Assembly: GCF_009870125.1 (NCBI RefSeq)
Contig: NC_046681.1
Location: 10,119,001-10,183,000 of the forward strand
Reading direction: 5' to 3'
Source: Drosophila pseudoobscura
Lineage: Eukaryota; Arthropoda; Insecta; Diptera; Drosophilidae
Length of the DNA stretch: 64,000 nt
Shown here: one piece after another, positions 11,996 through 26,900 of the stretch
Layout: each line of letters starts with the position of its first letter
Numbering within the stretch: position 1 is the stretch's first letter
The notes under the pieces: generated by a model
Seen by the model: the letters and a program-made list of their open reading frames with translations, nothing else
Told to the model about the DNA's origin: nothing
Databases searched by the model: none
Position numbers and translations under genes: made by a program

Positions 11996-14900
11996 TTATT
12001 TTCGTTCCGAGGCGGCCCTAATGGCGGCTCGCTTCCCCACCTGTGCCGGCGGCTGTTGACCCCCGCTGCCCTCCTGGGATCCGCTCTCTGCATCCGAATC
12101 CTTGAGGGAGCCTCCCTCCTCGTCGCCCACCAGAGCTCGATACTTCTTGGCAATGGCCTCCCAGTCGGCCACGTTCTCGATGCGGTTCTGATTGGCCTGC
12201 GAGAAGCTGGCCTGTGATCCCAACGGCGAGAGATGCACCTGCGATAAGGCCACCGAGTCTAAGGGGCAAACAAAATGCGATTAGAAATGCTATACTCCCC
12301 CAGCCCCCTGAGGGTGAAAGAATGTTGCAAGAAGAGGAAGAACTTTTGAGCTAGAGCGAGCCAATAGTTAGGAGAAAGACAGAGAGAGACAGAAGAAATA
12401 GAGGAGAGGAGAAAGAGACAGATCGCGACAGTCTTACACGTGAAGAAAGATAGAAGACAGTTAGAGATGGATTTGATGCCCGCTGTTAGCTACAGAACTC
12501 CCCTCCCGCACTTGACCAACAGGCAGATACATAGATACAGATACCCATGATGCTATCGTGTAGCGATAACTGCAGCGATACATACTTGTCTCACCTTTCT
12601 TGATCTTCGATAGCCACTTGGCGCCGGCCTTGGTGCGGGGACTGGCCTGACGTATTCCCATCATCTGTACCAGACTTGGACGCTTCTTTTTCTTCATGCG
12701 TGCCTGTGGCGTTACGTTTCGTTTGTGTGAGTTTAGACACGGGACATGAATGACATACAAGACAAGAGACACAACATAAACTGCGATCAGCATTTGGTTG
12801 GACATCAAAAGCATATTCTCAGTGAGACAGTGACACGGTGACAGACAGTGCAGAGTACAAGTGCCCGACAGGTGCTCGGATTTTACAGAAAAGTGAAAGG
12901 TGCAGAGTGAAGAGAGTGTAGGTGGGATGTGGGCGGGTGTTGGGCAACATTCACAATTGGTGATAGATTCCTTTGCGGTTGTTGCCAAGTTGCTTTAAAT
13001 GGGTTGGGGAAAAGGTCAGTAGCAGCAGAGACTGCACCCGTCCGAAGGACAGTTCTGGTACGAGTAGTTGGCAGAGATATTATAAAGATACGATAGAGAG
13101 ATAGCTGTTATAGAGCTTGGGTTGATTTCGATTTACCTTGACCTTCTCGACGATCCACATAAACCAGGTGGTAACTAAATTAAGCGGCGAAGGCGCTGTT
13201 GTGGTGCGATGCATATTGCGTATAAGCTTTGACAAGCCAAATTTCCACTCGATGTCGGATTGTGCCTAGTATTTCATAGGTTTTTATTTTTGGCAGAGTG
13301 AGATGATGGATGAGGCATGGCATGACAGAGGAGTACAAGAACACAGGAATACACGGGATGAGTTTCGTGAGCTGAAGCCAAGTTCAATTTACAGATTCGT
13401 TTCGTTTCGGTTTCGGCTTATACAAATACGTAACTTAAGAGAGCTGCAGAAAGGATCAATAAAGGAAATATGCAAATGCAGACGCCTGTTTTGGATGGCA
13501 ATTTCTCAAAGGGTTCTGGACTCTCGAAATTGTCATACAAAACCTAACGTATTCATTGGTATATCTCTGTAGACTTAGGCCTAGGACACAAAACACAGAC
13601 ACAAAGACATGCAGCAACACGTTTTAAAGCATGCATTAGCCAGCACTTGCTGGGCTGAGCTCCTTGCCCAACACTGATCACAAAAGCAGGGCACACTTCT
13701 AGGCGCAACGCTATTTTTCTAAGGCTAAACACTAAGCTGTACTTCCATCTAGTCTAAGGCGCGGTGTGGCATTTCTGTTTCGGCAAAGGCTTCCATCTTT
13801 GAGATACAGTTTGCTAAGAAAGTGTATCTCTCAGATTACAAAAGTTATAGTTTTCCTGAAAAAACCTGGAAGATGCAAGTCTGGGCGGTTGATGGATCTA
13901 CAGAAATGTGCCAGTAAAAAGTTCTCTAAACAATCTCTAAACAGTTTCAAAACCTGTGATCAACTGATATTTCTCATAAAAACGTTGCTTTTAAAGAAGT
14001 TTGCTGAAAGAGACTTAAAGATTCATTATCATCATAATATGGCAATGAGATACTTAGGGATAACTTAGGGATATAATAATAATAACAATATAATAATGTA
14101 TGTTGTATAGTAGCGTATGTATAAAAGATTTAAAAGATTGCTTAATAGAAGCGCCATTAGCAAAATACTACCTGGATTCGTTGATAGGTGTCTGACATCA
14201 TAGCAATCAGCAGGTTAATTAGGACAACCACCGACACCAGCATGTATATGCCAAAGACAATTTTGAACAGATACTCAACCCAGTACGGTTGAGTGGGCGT
14301 GGCTACATTTTTGATTTTGTCAACTTGCGTTTGCTCGGTCGTCGTCTGACCGAACACGGCGAAGAAGAGTAACTCGAACGAGTTTATCGGATGCATGCGC
14401 ACTGTGTCCAGATATACCCCATAGATACATACACATAAATAGATACATATAGACATATAGACACCCCCGGACAGCACGCACACATGTATTGGCCGGCGTG
14501 GAAATTATATTGAAAAATAAAAAGATAACGAACGCCCATTTTGACGAGCGGTTGGCGTTGGCATTTGCCCATTCGTCGAGACCAACCAACCCCAAGAACG
14601 CCAATTGTGATCCAATTGTGTTTCAATATTGACGGTACGGTCAGGTCAGGGTTGTTGTAGTTATTACCAAAAAGCATCAACATAAAACATAAAATCATTC
14701 AATAAAGAGCAGAGATATATGCATGTATATATAGGTATGTTATAAGGAAAAGAAAAAAGGCAGAGAGAGAGAGAGAGAGGGAGAAATATTGGATTAGTGG
14801 CCTTGTCAATACAAACCTGAATGCGTTGATAAGTATCCGACATCATGGCAATTAGCAGGTTAATGAGTACAACCACAGACACTAACAAATAGATGCCAAA

Positions 14901-17900
14901 GACAAATTTGAAGAGCACCTCGGTCCACTCGGGACGCAAGTGTCGCATGGGATTGATGTCCAGAGTGGTCGTTTGTCCGAAGACGGCGAAGAACAGACGC
15001 TCGAAAGCCAGAAATGGCGTCATGGGTCCTAACACCGAACACATTCACATTATTCAAATGCATTTACTCATACTTCTTGATGCTTGGATGCGATCGTTAA
15101 AGCATGGCTTTTGGCACAGGCGTGTGTGCGAGTAGGTACGAGTAGATTGTTGGTTACATATTGGATATTGGATATTGAATATTGGGTGGATTGGTGGATT
15201 GAGTGCCTGTGTGGGTAACACGTCAAAAGCGGCAGCAGAACACGTTCGCAGTTCGCAGACATCGCAGATATCGCATTGGGCGGTGGTTCGAATTTCACTG
15301 ATCGGCCAACGCATACGTTAACGATAGCGATAACGTAATCGATTCAATTCGATTCGATTGGTTACGATTACCGATCGGTCGGTCTCGGGTGCAGAATTTG
15401 GTGGTGGGCAAGCGGCACAAGCTGAAAGCCAGCCCCTGGCAGGCGGGCATTGCGAATATATGGCAGAGTATACGGCTGATACATGATATTGTACGAGTAC
15501 GAGTAATATTCTATAAACATCAACATGCAGTATTGGAAATTTTGATTTTATACACGCTTCAAGTGATTATCTTTGGCTAGACATCGACTAAAATCAGTTA
15601 AAGGAAAATCATATTAAACAAGTTGATAATAAAATGAGTTCTCTTGATTAATCTGTTTAGGAATCGGAAAACGATATATATATTATTGGATGACTAAATC
15701 TACATAACATATTGAAGAACTTTTATTTGGAAACCAATTGTCTCGTATTGAGGAAATTTTAAGGCTTTTATCTGAAAGATTGGGATTCTTTTAGTATGAA
15801 AATGTTGTCTTAATTCCCTGATTGACTGGCAGTAATGTCAAAAAAAGATTCATTCGTCTTTTATAAAAAGAAAAATTAATTACAGGATATACAAAACTAG
15901 ACTATTCTCACAATTAATCCTCTGGCCTATTAAAAATCCAATATACGATCAAATAAGGAACCTCAAATCAAATCAAAATCATAATAAATCTTTAACTGAT
16001 AAATACTCGATGCACAAGTTCTTATATAAAAAAAAGAAGGGTAAAGTAAAAGTATAAAGCTTGGAACATGATACCTATGAAACATTGATCCACAACATCA
16101 AGGATACAGAAAACATGGGAAGGACCCCAGGGTCCGGGGCCAAGACCGTGGGCCTGCCTCTCGCGGGGTCCTGCCCCACAAAACATGCCTCAAACGAAAG
16201 ATTGTAACTGAAACGAGCAAAGGCTAACGTAACGTAACGCTGTTGGTTGTAAGGAACGGAACGTGGTGCGGGGAGCTGTTGCTTTTTCCATAGAACTGGA
16301 AAATAAGATGACAATAAAACTTTTACGCACAACATCGAAGGCGAGGGAGGAACGGAGTGATTCCGGTTCCGAGATGGTATGAGTAGGGGGGGAGAGCACA
16401 TGGGTGGACCATGCAAAGGCAGGGAGGAGTACGAGAGGAAGTATAGGAGGACTTACGATCATCTTTGTGCTTGCGTCGGAACTCGCTGAAGCGATTATCG
16501 ACATAGTTCTCCGCTGGGGGAGGTCGTGGAGTGGGCATATCATCTGGGATCAGAGAGAACGTTATTAGTATGGGCTTGGAGAGAGAGAGAGAGATTGGGA
16601 GAGACAGACGGGGGTGTGGACACGACATCAAGGGGGGATTGATTGGAGGGTTCTGGGTGGCTGTAGTTGGTTGTTGGTATTGGATTGGTTGGTATTTGTA
16701 CTTGTTGAGCATGCAATTGTTGTATTATGTGGTTGTACGAGTACGAGTAGTATTATTTCTTAGGTGAACATCGAGCACACACAGCACAGATTTCATTCAA
16801 GGCAGGATAGATACAGATACTTATCAAAACACACATCGAACACGTTTAAAAAGAGTAAACAAAAACGGAACCAAAAACTAGAGAAAGTAGAAAGTAGACT
16901 GGAGACTGAAGCAAAGCAAACGTCTGGACTTACCGTCACTGAAGTAGCCCCGGTTGCGGTTCTTCTTCTCGAAGCTCCGCAGATCCTCCGGCGAAAAGTT
17001 GGCGAACGACTGATTCAGCGCCACTATGTGCATGGAGAAGCCGAACACGAAGATGGCCAACACGGCCAGAAACCGTGCCAGATCCTTCAGCAGATCGCCA
17101 ATGATGATGGCCCAGGGCCCGAACAGGTGATGGAACGACAGGAAATCCAGGATTTGTACGCAGGCTAGCAGGAAGGCCAAAGCGAAGCACTGGTTCCGGC
17201 AGTACACGAGCGTGGGCCAGTACTCCTTGGAGACGAACACAAAGGCGGCCACGTGCACGCCCACCCCGGCCATGCCGAGCAGCAGGACCAGCACCTTGAT
17301 GGACCCCAGACCAGACTTGTCCGAGGGATTCGTTAGCTCGAAGAGCAGCAGTCCGCTCAGCCAGATGAGCAGCCCGATCTCGTACCAGTAGGGGACCAGG
17401 CTGAGGCGCAGCACTGGATAGATGGGCGTGATGCCCACGATGCTCAGGTGGATCATGAGGTAAATGTGCGAGGTGAGGTACGACATGAACTTGATGATGG
17501 GCACCTTGTTGAACTTGTGCCCCATCGGAAAGGTGAAGCCGATCCACACGGGCGGACAGACGATGAAGGCTACCAGCAGCAGCATGATCTTCCAGGAGGC
17601 CCACGTCAGGGATCCATGCCAGAGTTCCTGCAGAGTTCAATCAAAGGCTAAGTTAAAGATTGTTCCAGAGTGGGGGGAGCACACATGAGACACACTTGAA
17701 GATACCGCTGGACTACTGTATGGGCAATGACCTCCTTCTGCTCGTTCTCAATGAGGACGTCGAGAAACTCCACGTTCCGCTTGTCGGTGGCCTGCAGTAT
17801 CTTTCCGGCCGAATCGGAGCCGGCAGCCAGAGCCAGAAGTTCGGTGGCCATCGCCTCGCATTGCTTGCCAGCAGCCACCAGATCCTTGGCGCGCTCTTTT

Positions 17901-20900
17901 TCCTACAGAAAGTCAAAGATAGTTGGAGCTCAAATCTTTCTGGCTCTGAATCGCACTCACCTTCGTAGACAGCACTATGTAAATGTTGGACAACTTGGCA
18001 GCCGTATCCACTGGGGCGGGCGACACTAGCACGAATTCCTGGATGGGCTTGTTGTTGTGGTTCTTGGAGACAACCATCAGGTTGTAGACAAACCGCTTGT
18101 CCTCCATGAGGCCATAGGTGTCGTGTTCCTTGTTCATAAGGTAGCGCAGCACTTCGTTGTGGCCTTCGGAAGCAGCAAACCAGATGGCGGCACAGCCATA
18201 GTTCGTCTCGGACTTGGGCGAGGCACCGGCCTCGCACAGCAGCTTCACCACCTCCAAGTGACCGGCTTTGGCAGCACAATGCAGTGGCGTCCAACCGTTG
18301 CGATCGGTTGCATTTATCTCCGCGCCCTGTCCGAGCAGAATCTCCACCATCTGGATGTGGCCGTGCATGGCAGCGATGTGCAGGCCAGTGCGGCCATTCC
18401 GATCCTGTGATTGGAGGAGTTCCGCCGACCGACTCAGAAGCAAACCGACCACTGACATGTGTCCGCCGAAGCAAGCCAAATGAAGTGGATTATAGCCCTG
18501 AAAAGTGGTCACATATATCACACAGATGTCACAGGATATCATATCGAATGAGGATCGAATGTACTCACGTTTTCCGTTGTCGCCGCATCAACCTGAACGC
18601 CCGCCGAGTTGAGGAGAAGTCGCACCACGTTCTCGTTCCCCGAGAAGGCTGCCAGATGCAGGGGAGTCATGCCCGATTCGGTGCCCAGTTCGCCGAACAG
18701 ACTCTGTCCCGTGGGCGTCTCCGATTTCACCGTTGCGGGGACACTCGTGAGGAGTTCGCGGACCGTATCCGCCTGCCCGTAGTATGCGGCCACGTGGAGG
18801 GGCGTTAGACCCAGCTTCTTGCTATTGATCCTCAGGGAATTGGTGCTTTTCAGCACGTCCAGGACCGCTCCGTGTCCGTTTTGGGCTGCCAGATGGACGG
18901 CGGTGAAGCCCGCCTTGTTTTCTTCGGTGCAGGAGGCACCGGCACGGACCAGTGCCTTGACCACGTCCGCATGCCCGCCCTCGGCAGCCAGCTGCAAGGG
19001 CGTGGCATCGGTCAACTTATTTCTAGCCGAGATCACGCCAGACCGATCGAACTTCATCAGCTCCTCGATCACCTTCACAGATCCCTGCATGGCGGCAATA
19101 TGGGCGCAGGTGTTGCCGTCCTTGCTCGTCGCATTCACCAGCGACGGATGCTGTTGGAGGAAGAGTTTGGCCACTTCAGAGTAGTTGTTCTGCGCGGCGA
19201 CATGTATGGGCTTCTGCCCCAGGTCGTCCGTCGCGTCGATGTTGGCCCCCAGCTCGAGCAGCAGCTGGCAGACCTCCATCTGGCCGCTGGCCGCCGCCAA
19301 GTGCAGGGGCGTCTGCTTCCGCAGCGTCAGGATGTCGATCACCGCGTTGTGGTCCTTGATGAGGAACTTGACCAAATGCGTGAACCCGTTCATCGCCGCC
19401 AGGTGAAGGGCGGTGCGTCCCACCCGCGACTTCGAGTTGATAAAGGCCTTGTTCGTTAACAAAGCATCGCAGACGTGCAGGTAGCCCCGCTCGGCGGCCA
19501 GGTGCAGGGCCGATCGGCCTTCTGTGTCGAATACATCGACTCTGGCATGATTCGCTAAAAGGTTGTTGACCAGCTCCATGTGTCCCCGGTGGCAGGCGAT
19601 CAGCAGCGGCGTCCAGCCCACCGACGACTGCCGGTTCATGGCCTTCTGGATGTCCGTGGGATTCATGTGCGAGATCATCTCCATCAGCACATCGTTGTTG
19701 CCCGCCACGGCGCAGTAGTGGAAAGCCGTCTCCAGGGCTGTCTTCGTCTGCAGCGTTACGTCCGCCCCGTTCTCCAGGAGCATGCGGACGATCTGCTTGT
19801 CCGACTCCGGGATCTTCACCTCCTCCTTGGTTATTTGGCATGTGTAGTGCAGCGCCGTAGCGCCGTCGTCGTTCACGGAATTAATGTACGTTGTGGCCTT
19901 GTCCGGGCCGTGCTTCTCCTTTACCGTCTCGATGAGGTGGCGCACGATTTCCGGGTGGCATGATCGGCAGGCCATATGCAGGGGGGTCTCGCCCGTCTAT
20001 AAAAAGAAATAAAGTCTCACTGAATGATCGATGTATTGTATTGGTTAGCTCTACTCACATTGGACTTGTACAATGGATCGCCCTCGTCCTCCAGCAGCTG
20101 CATAAGGGTGGCCAGGTTGCCATGGCGGGCTGCCACATGGACGGGGGTAAGGGCGTCGTCTGTCGTGAGGTTCGGACTGGCCCCCGACTTCAGCAGCATG
20201 AGGGCACAACGATCTCCGTCCTTCACTCGCGCTGCAATGTGCAGCGGCGTCTCTCGAAGCTTCCCGCCACGAACATGCACATCGGCCCCAAATCCCAGCA
20301 GCGTCTCCACAACGGCGGGCTTGGCCGACTCCACGGCTATGTGCAGGGCCGTATAGTTGTCCTAAAGAACATTCAATTAATCTCAAACTCTAGACTTAGA
20401 AAAGAACGACCCCTGTTTGGCTGACTGAACACCTGGATCTCAGAAACTATAAAGGCTGGCTGCGGCATTCCATCTGCTTTACTCGTACCAAAAATTAACA
20501 GAACGCAAAGACTATTCAATTACCAAGACGTTTCATCAGAAACCAGTTCTATTTGAACTTCCGTTTGACGCTTTTTGGTCCGGGGGCGCGGTGTACTAGT
20601 ACTATATGCCTCATCAGGCCCTAGATATTATTGGACATTCCAATTTGAACCATTCGCTTGTGCGAGCGGCCCGACTTTTGTGCCAAAAAGGTGTATTTGT
20701 TGCTGTAAATTCTGGGACCGACTCAGTAGGTGAAATGAGAATTGAAACCGCCTTAGAACAGCTTTTTGGTCACTCATGCCACATCCTGGTATTGTATAGT
20801 CTTTGCAGAAGGGCAATGGTAGTAGGTCAATACATCTACCGATCTACCAAAACTCATTACAATCGGATAACTATTACAGTCAAAATCAGGGGAAAATATA

Positions 20901-23900
20901 TAGGTAGTTCTGCTCCCATTATTGCAGGGGTGTATAAAGGACTAAATGGAGAATCTGAGTATCGGATATCTTGAGATCTATTTTAGTGTAGGTACTCACA
21001 TTCGTGGTGACGTCCACCTTCTCGCCCTTCTGCAGAAGGGTGTTGATGATGCCAGTGTGTCCATAAGCGGCCGCGGTGTGTATGCTCCGGGCCCCGTCCT
21101 TGTTGGGCATGTGGAGGTAGACACCCTTCTTGAAGAGCATCGTGGCGCACTCAGCATGGCCATTGAGTGACGCAATGTGCATCAGTGTGCTGCCATCCTT
21201 GGTGCGCTCGAAGATGCTCGCCTTGAATTTGTCCGCCAGTATTTCGATGACATGCGCATGCCCATTCTCGGCGGCCAAGTGCATCGGAGTGCGATCTGAT
21301 GTGTGATCAAGGAATAGATTAGGCATTATCCTTGGGCCAGTTTCGGGACTCACCTTGATTGTCCGCAATGGACGCTGAGGCACGCACGCCATAGAAGTAC
21401 TTGAGTAGCGCCTCATCGCCCTCGGCGGCAGCGATGTGCAGCGGGGTCTGGCCCTCCCCGTTCTGCGTGTCCACGTTGGTGCCGTAATCGACCAGGATCC
21501 GGACCATGTCCACGTCCCGCCGTCTGGCGGCCAAATGCAAGGCCGTGTCTCCATTGGCCGTCGTTGCCTGCCAACGAAAACCGAGCATGAGAAATTGCAC
21601 TTCATTTAGCTTCCCTTCATTTTATTTTAGTATATTTCCCCGCCTGTTTAAGCTGCGTTTTGGCCACACATTTGACCCAGTTTGTTTGCCGGCTGATTGC
21701 GTGTTCTGGCAGCGGCCAAAGTCAACCTCAACTTTAACTTTAACTTGAACCCTAACCCAAACACCGAGCCGAACGGCGAACCCTCGGAGCACCCGTTTGG
21801 TTAATTTAATCGACACGCATTGCTCTTGGCATGTGTTGCACTTCAACTTCTCGGAGCCGGAGTCGGAGTCGGAGAAAAGTTGGGCTTCACGCAAATTGAA
21901 ATTTTTCGCAAACTTTCTCAATGTCGCGCACTGTTGCACTTTTACCGCTGCACTGTTGCCGCACTTCACTTTCCCCAAGTGCGTAGCCGGAGAAAGGAAT
22001 TTACATTTATGATTTATTAACTAAGTTTGCAAACAACTCAGGGCTCGGGCTCAAGATGTGGACATAATCTGACAAGCAAGCTGGACATTTGATTGGCATT
22101 CATGGAGTTGATTTTAAGGCTGTTGAGACCTTGGAAAAACTCTGAGAGCGTCCCACAAATTGCCAAGGATTCACAAAGGTTTCTCTTTCAAGCCGTAGAA
22201 TGTGAAACATATTTGCATATGTGATTTACTTGGTTGGCATTTGAGATTGAAAGCTGATTTTAAAGTGAAAGGGGTTCCTGATAGTGGTTGTTTGAAGCCT
22301 CAGAAAAGATTAAAAATGTTTCTAAAGATTCGCAAATCACAGTTACATGGTATGTTTTTGTATGATTTATTTGCTTGGTTTTGAATTCATGATTTTGAAG
22401 AAACTCTAGCACGTTTTTAGATCTCTAAAAAAAGCTTGACTTTATCGATGATATGGTTTTGAATTTTTTTTCTATGAAAGACACTTTTGAAAAGAATAAG
22501 CATTTCTTTCCCCGCTTATAATGGGACATATTCTGACAGCTAGCCTTAGTACTTTAAGACCTTTGGAAAAAAATGTTCATTTATTCCTATTTCTAGGGCC
22601 GTAACATCGGCTATAGACTGTTATGCCTTCCAATGCATTTATATCTTTACAATTTGTACTATGATTTGTTAAACGAGTTTGATGCAACCAGAAGACCTTC
22701 TAAGGGAGTATTTTTACAGCCCTAAAATATGGCTCAAACCAGAAAGCTTATTTGTACCTTTGGAGCCCCCGTTTTGCGTTATATTTAGTTTCCTACAAAA
22801 TATGGCTTGTGTGAGCCAAAGATTTGTAAATGTTGTATGTGGATTTGGGAGGAACTCACCTTCAGTTGGTCCGCCGTTTGTGCAGACAGTAGCTCTCTGC
22901 ACATGGACTGATTGCCCGACTCCACGGCCAGAAGCAATGGGATTTTGCCACGCTAGGTGAGAGATAGGTTAGCACACTACTAAATACATAATTATGATAA
23001 CCCACCCGAGAGAACACATACACACACAATCATAATCGTAAATATCCAATTAGCCAATTCGAGCCTCAAGTGTTAACGGCAACATGTTCTTTTTTTAGCC
23101 AACTTTCGCAACTTTTCGCTCGAACTTTGAAACTGCCAAAGGCCCTCCCCCTGCCAGCTAGAAGAAGGAGGAGTGGAGGGGGTGGAGTCATCATCCCTAT
23201 CAGGAAGCGAGGGAAGTAAATCAAGTTGTACAGCGACTTGACCCCCTTTTTTTTGTCGGTATCCCCACCTTGTTGTTATTTGTTTGTTGTTGGCAACGAG
23301 TTGAGCGCCCTCTTGGGGGGGGAGCACACTTTCCAGAGAGCGACTGGAATCCGCCTCGAGGCGAGGTGCGTGCCAGTGTTAGCGTCGAACTGTTAAGCTA
23401 TTTGGATGGTGTCCCAAAGAAGAAAGAACCCGAATCGATGGCTAAATACTTCATACCACTAATTTCGCCTGACAGTACCTGATCCTGAGCCACCATCCCT
23501 CTCTCTCTCTCTAATTGATTTAAATCAAGTTGCTGTTTGCCATTTACCGCATCGGAGCACAATCGCATCACCCTCGTATGGAGTATTCCGAGCATTGTGT
23601 CTAGACAATCAATCGGTGGCCCACGGATAAAGTCGATGGCAATTCGGAGTGTAATTTATGCGCTCCCCTCGCGTGCGTAATGGAAATATCGCCCCGTGCA
23701 TTTGCACCCGTGCACGTGATGCGACAAATAGTTCCGCATTTCAGATACTATTTCCTTTTGTGGTTGGGCTGGGGGGCTGGGGGCTAGGGGAGGGGGGAGG
23801 GAGTACAGTACAGTACAGTGTACAGAAGGCGGGGTCCCGGTTTTCTGTCGGTTAGCCAATGCAAGTTAATCAGCGGAGCACGATGACGGTGATGTTGATG

Positions 23901-26900
23901 GTAATTCAACTCTGACGGAAACTCGCTGACTTTGGCAAGAGTTTTATTCTTTCGTATTTTGTTGCACTGGGAGAAACCCGAATGAACCTGAATTACATAG
24001 CCCTACAAGAATAAAGAAATAAAATTGCTTTAAACCGTTTTCCTAATAACCTTCTTTGAAGAGAAGTCATAAAAGTCATTCATTCCATTCTAAACAAGAA
24101 CAAAAAATTAACATAACATTTAAGCGATAGCCTTAAGAAAGAATCCTTTATAGGAATGAATAAAACTGCAAAATGAATAATCCCAAAATTTGAGGATATG
24201 AAATTAATTCTTGATATAAGAACTATATACTTAGATTACTATTTTAAAGTTCAAATATAGTTCTATCGTCATCTAAAAGTCTATATAGTTCTGATTTAAG
24301 AAGCACAAAGTCTCTATGTTTTGTCAGTGCATGTTGAGGAGGGAAAATGTGTTTTATTTTTTGGTGGGCTTTTGTGAATTTTCGGCTAGTCGAAATGCAT
24401 TTGCTGTGGGCGGTTTTTGGCATATCGATTTTCCACAAATTTTGTTTGCTTTATTGTTGCTTTACATTTTTGTATACTAGTTTTTGTTTTATTTTTTATT
24501 TTTTGGCTGATTTTTATGAAGTTTCTGTTTACGTTGGCACCGCCTGGCACTGGAGTCTAGTGTACGCCACTTCTGCAATGCGAGTATGTTCAGTACTTAC
24601 AGGAGGATCTCCTCTTGGCATCCCTGCTGCTTTGTTGCTAACACTTGTGGCTCTCCACGGGAGTACCATTCATTCACTCATTCACTCAAATGCACACTTG
24701 GTCACACTTACGCCGTCTGCTTTCACGCGTATGTCCTTGCCAGCAGCTGCGAGGAGAGTGCGAAGGATATTGGTTGCAGTTCCGGTTTGCCGACTTGACA
24801 CTAAATGCACCGCTGTCTGAAAGCGCGACTGAAAGAAGGAAAATGTCACATTAGATACAGGTTTTTCTCCGAGAGATGTACGCATAGGTGAGCGGTGTGT
24901 ACACACTGTTGGTCGGGGTGGCGAGGAGGGAAGCACGCACCGCACTTATCGGCTTGGCAACACCTTAATAAACGAGCAATAGAACGAATGAATTATTGTG
25001 CTCTGTGCCGTTTGCTATTTCCTATTTGGTTAATGTTCACACCCAAAAGACAGTTCAGTCGGTTCAAAATCCCGTTCGCTACTGAATTGGTGAGTGGCTC
25101 GCTTTTGCGTTTATAAGCACATTCGTGTCACTTTTCCTCTCCTTCTCTCCATTTCAGCGGGTGAGCGCGCTAAGCTCATATCACAGATTGACAGTCGAAA
25201 AAAAAGAAAAAACTTATGCCACTACTCACACTGACAGGCCGCAGTGGGTGGCCAGAGCACAGGAGCAGGGCTTAGGTTAACGGAGCGGAGGGAAGCGGCA
25301 GGAGCTGGATAGTGTAGGGGCAGGCAGGTGTGGCACGTGGATGCGGTGTTTGCCACGCACACACGCCAACGGAACACTTGAAACTTTGCTGTTGCCAAAA
25401 CAAAAGTTTTTGCATCTGCCTCAAAGCTAGCTCTCTCGCTTCTGCCTTCCAATAGCTCTCTCCCTCGCTCTTAATGGGTGCTCTCTTCTGATAAACATCA
25501 GTAATTTAGGTACGGCACACGCCCCCTAAATCAGCAAGAAAACTGAAGAAAATCCTATTAATTCTAGCACGAAAATGAGAGCCAACTGAAATTTCAGAAA
25601 AGCCTCGACGGCCATCTATGGTGTACTATTGGATAGGATTTTCTCGTCTCTTAATTTGAAGACAAATGTTTGGGTTGATGATATACTCTACACTTAGATT
25701 GAATCAAAACTTGAAGCAGAAATACTCGCAAAAACTATACACCCAGTTGCTTCTAATACCCACTAGGTAAGTTGAGGATTTCTGAGGCGTTTTCCAACAC
25801 TCTCTTCCGCAGAGTCTCTCTTTCCCTCTCTTTCTCTTTAAAGCAGTGGCAATGGCTTTAATAGGGTCGAGACTTCCATCATAACCTTGTCGCCAGTTAA
25901 TTGTTAGTTCCCGCCAAAGTCACATGCAACATGCGAGCCACAAAGTGTTGCATCTTCGGGTCTGACCTTTGCCCCTGGCAGTATGCGTCTAATGGCCTCA
26001 AATTGCCCGTGAGGCATTCGTCATTAATGAAGCTGATAGCAGGCTCAAGAAAGGACCGAGGTATGCTCCGATTTCCACTGCCTCGGGGAATAACCAAAGT
26101 GCTGCCATCGCCTTACGTGTCACCCCTGGATGGTGGGGAAAACTTAGGAAAAATTTCATAGTAAAAGTGAAGCGGCTTCGAGAGGTATTCGGTTCTCGTA
26201 CTTATAGGGTATACAATGACTAAATGGTATGGGTAGAGGTATAGGTAATGGAAGGAATACTCACGCCACCGGTGGAGAAGGGATCCACGCCGCGTTTTGT
26301 TAGCAACAATTTGACGACATCCTCACGCGAATACATTGCCGCAATATGTAGCACATTATAATTATCCTGCAAAAGAACAAAAGAGAGAAGAGTGAGAACT
26401 TAAATCAATTGCAATTCATTCGCAGGAAACTCCCCTCACACTAGCACACCCGCACTCAGAGCCGGGTCAGAGCCAGTTCAATGGGTCAAAGTCAGCCGTG
26501 TGCTTTGCATGTGGCATCAGGGTGCGGTTGTGCCTTTGGCTGATTACTTACGCCACAATCTTGCATGCGGACTTTCACTTACTGGCATTTCTTAATGGCC
26601 CTTGGAATGGCCCAACCTCACATGCAAAAACTGCATCAACTGCTCCAGAAACCGACCCAAACCGAATAAACCAACAGAAACGAAAAATGGAACAGAGAAT
26701 TATGACCCTGACCAAATCACCGAAAAGAAAATGACTTTAAGATAACGTCCAACGAAATATAGGCCTGTGCCTCTATTTTTGGGCGACAAATGGGGATTAT
26801 AGGGTGTGAAAGTGACTCATATGTGAATTGGGGCACTAAATATTTATTGCCTTATATAATGAGCCATAACGCAATGTGTTACACATACGCCCCGTGGGCC

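Noticed and set aside
16936..17640. 234-codon minus-strand frame overlapping the NompC transmembrane exon
   Set aside because: Different frame from the channel exon, with His/Arg/Ala-rich composition typical of an off-frame shadow.
18872..19963. Several plus-strand and alternate-frame open frames over the nompC ankyrin exon
   Set aside because: Shadows of a long GC-rich coding exon; compositions mirror the ankyrin codons.
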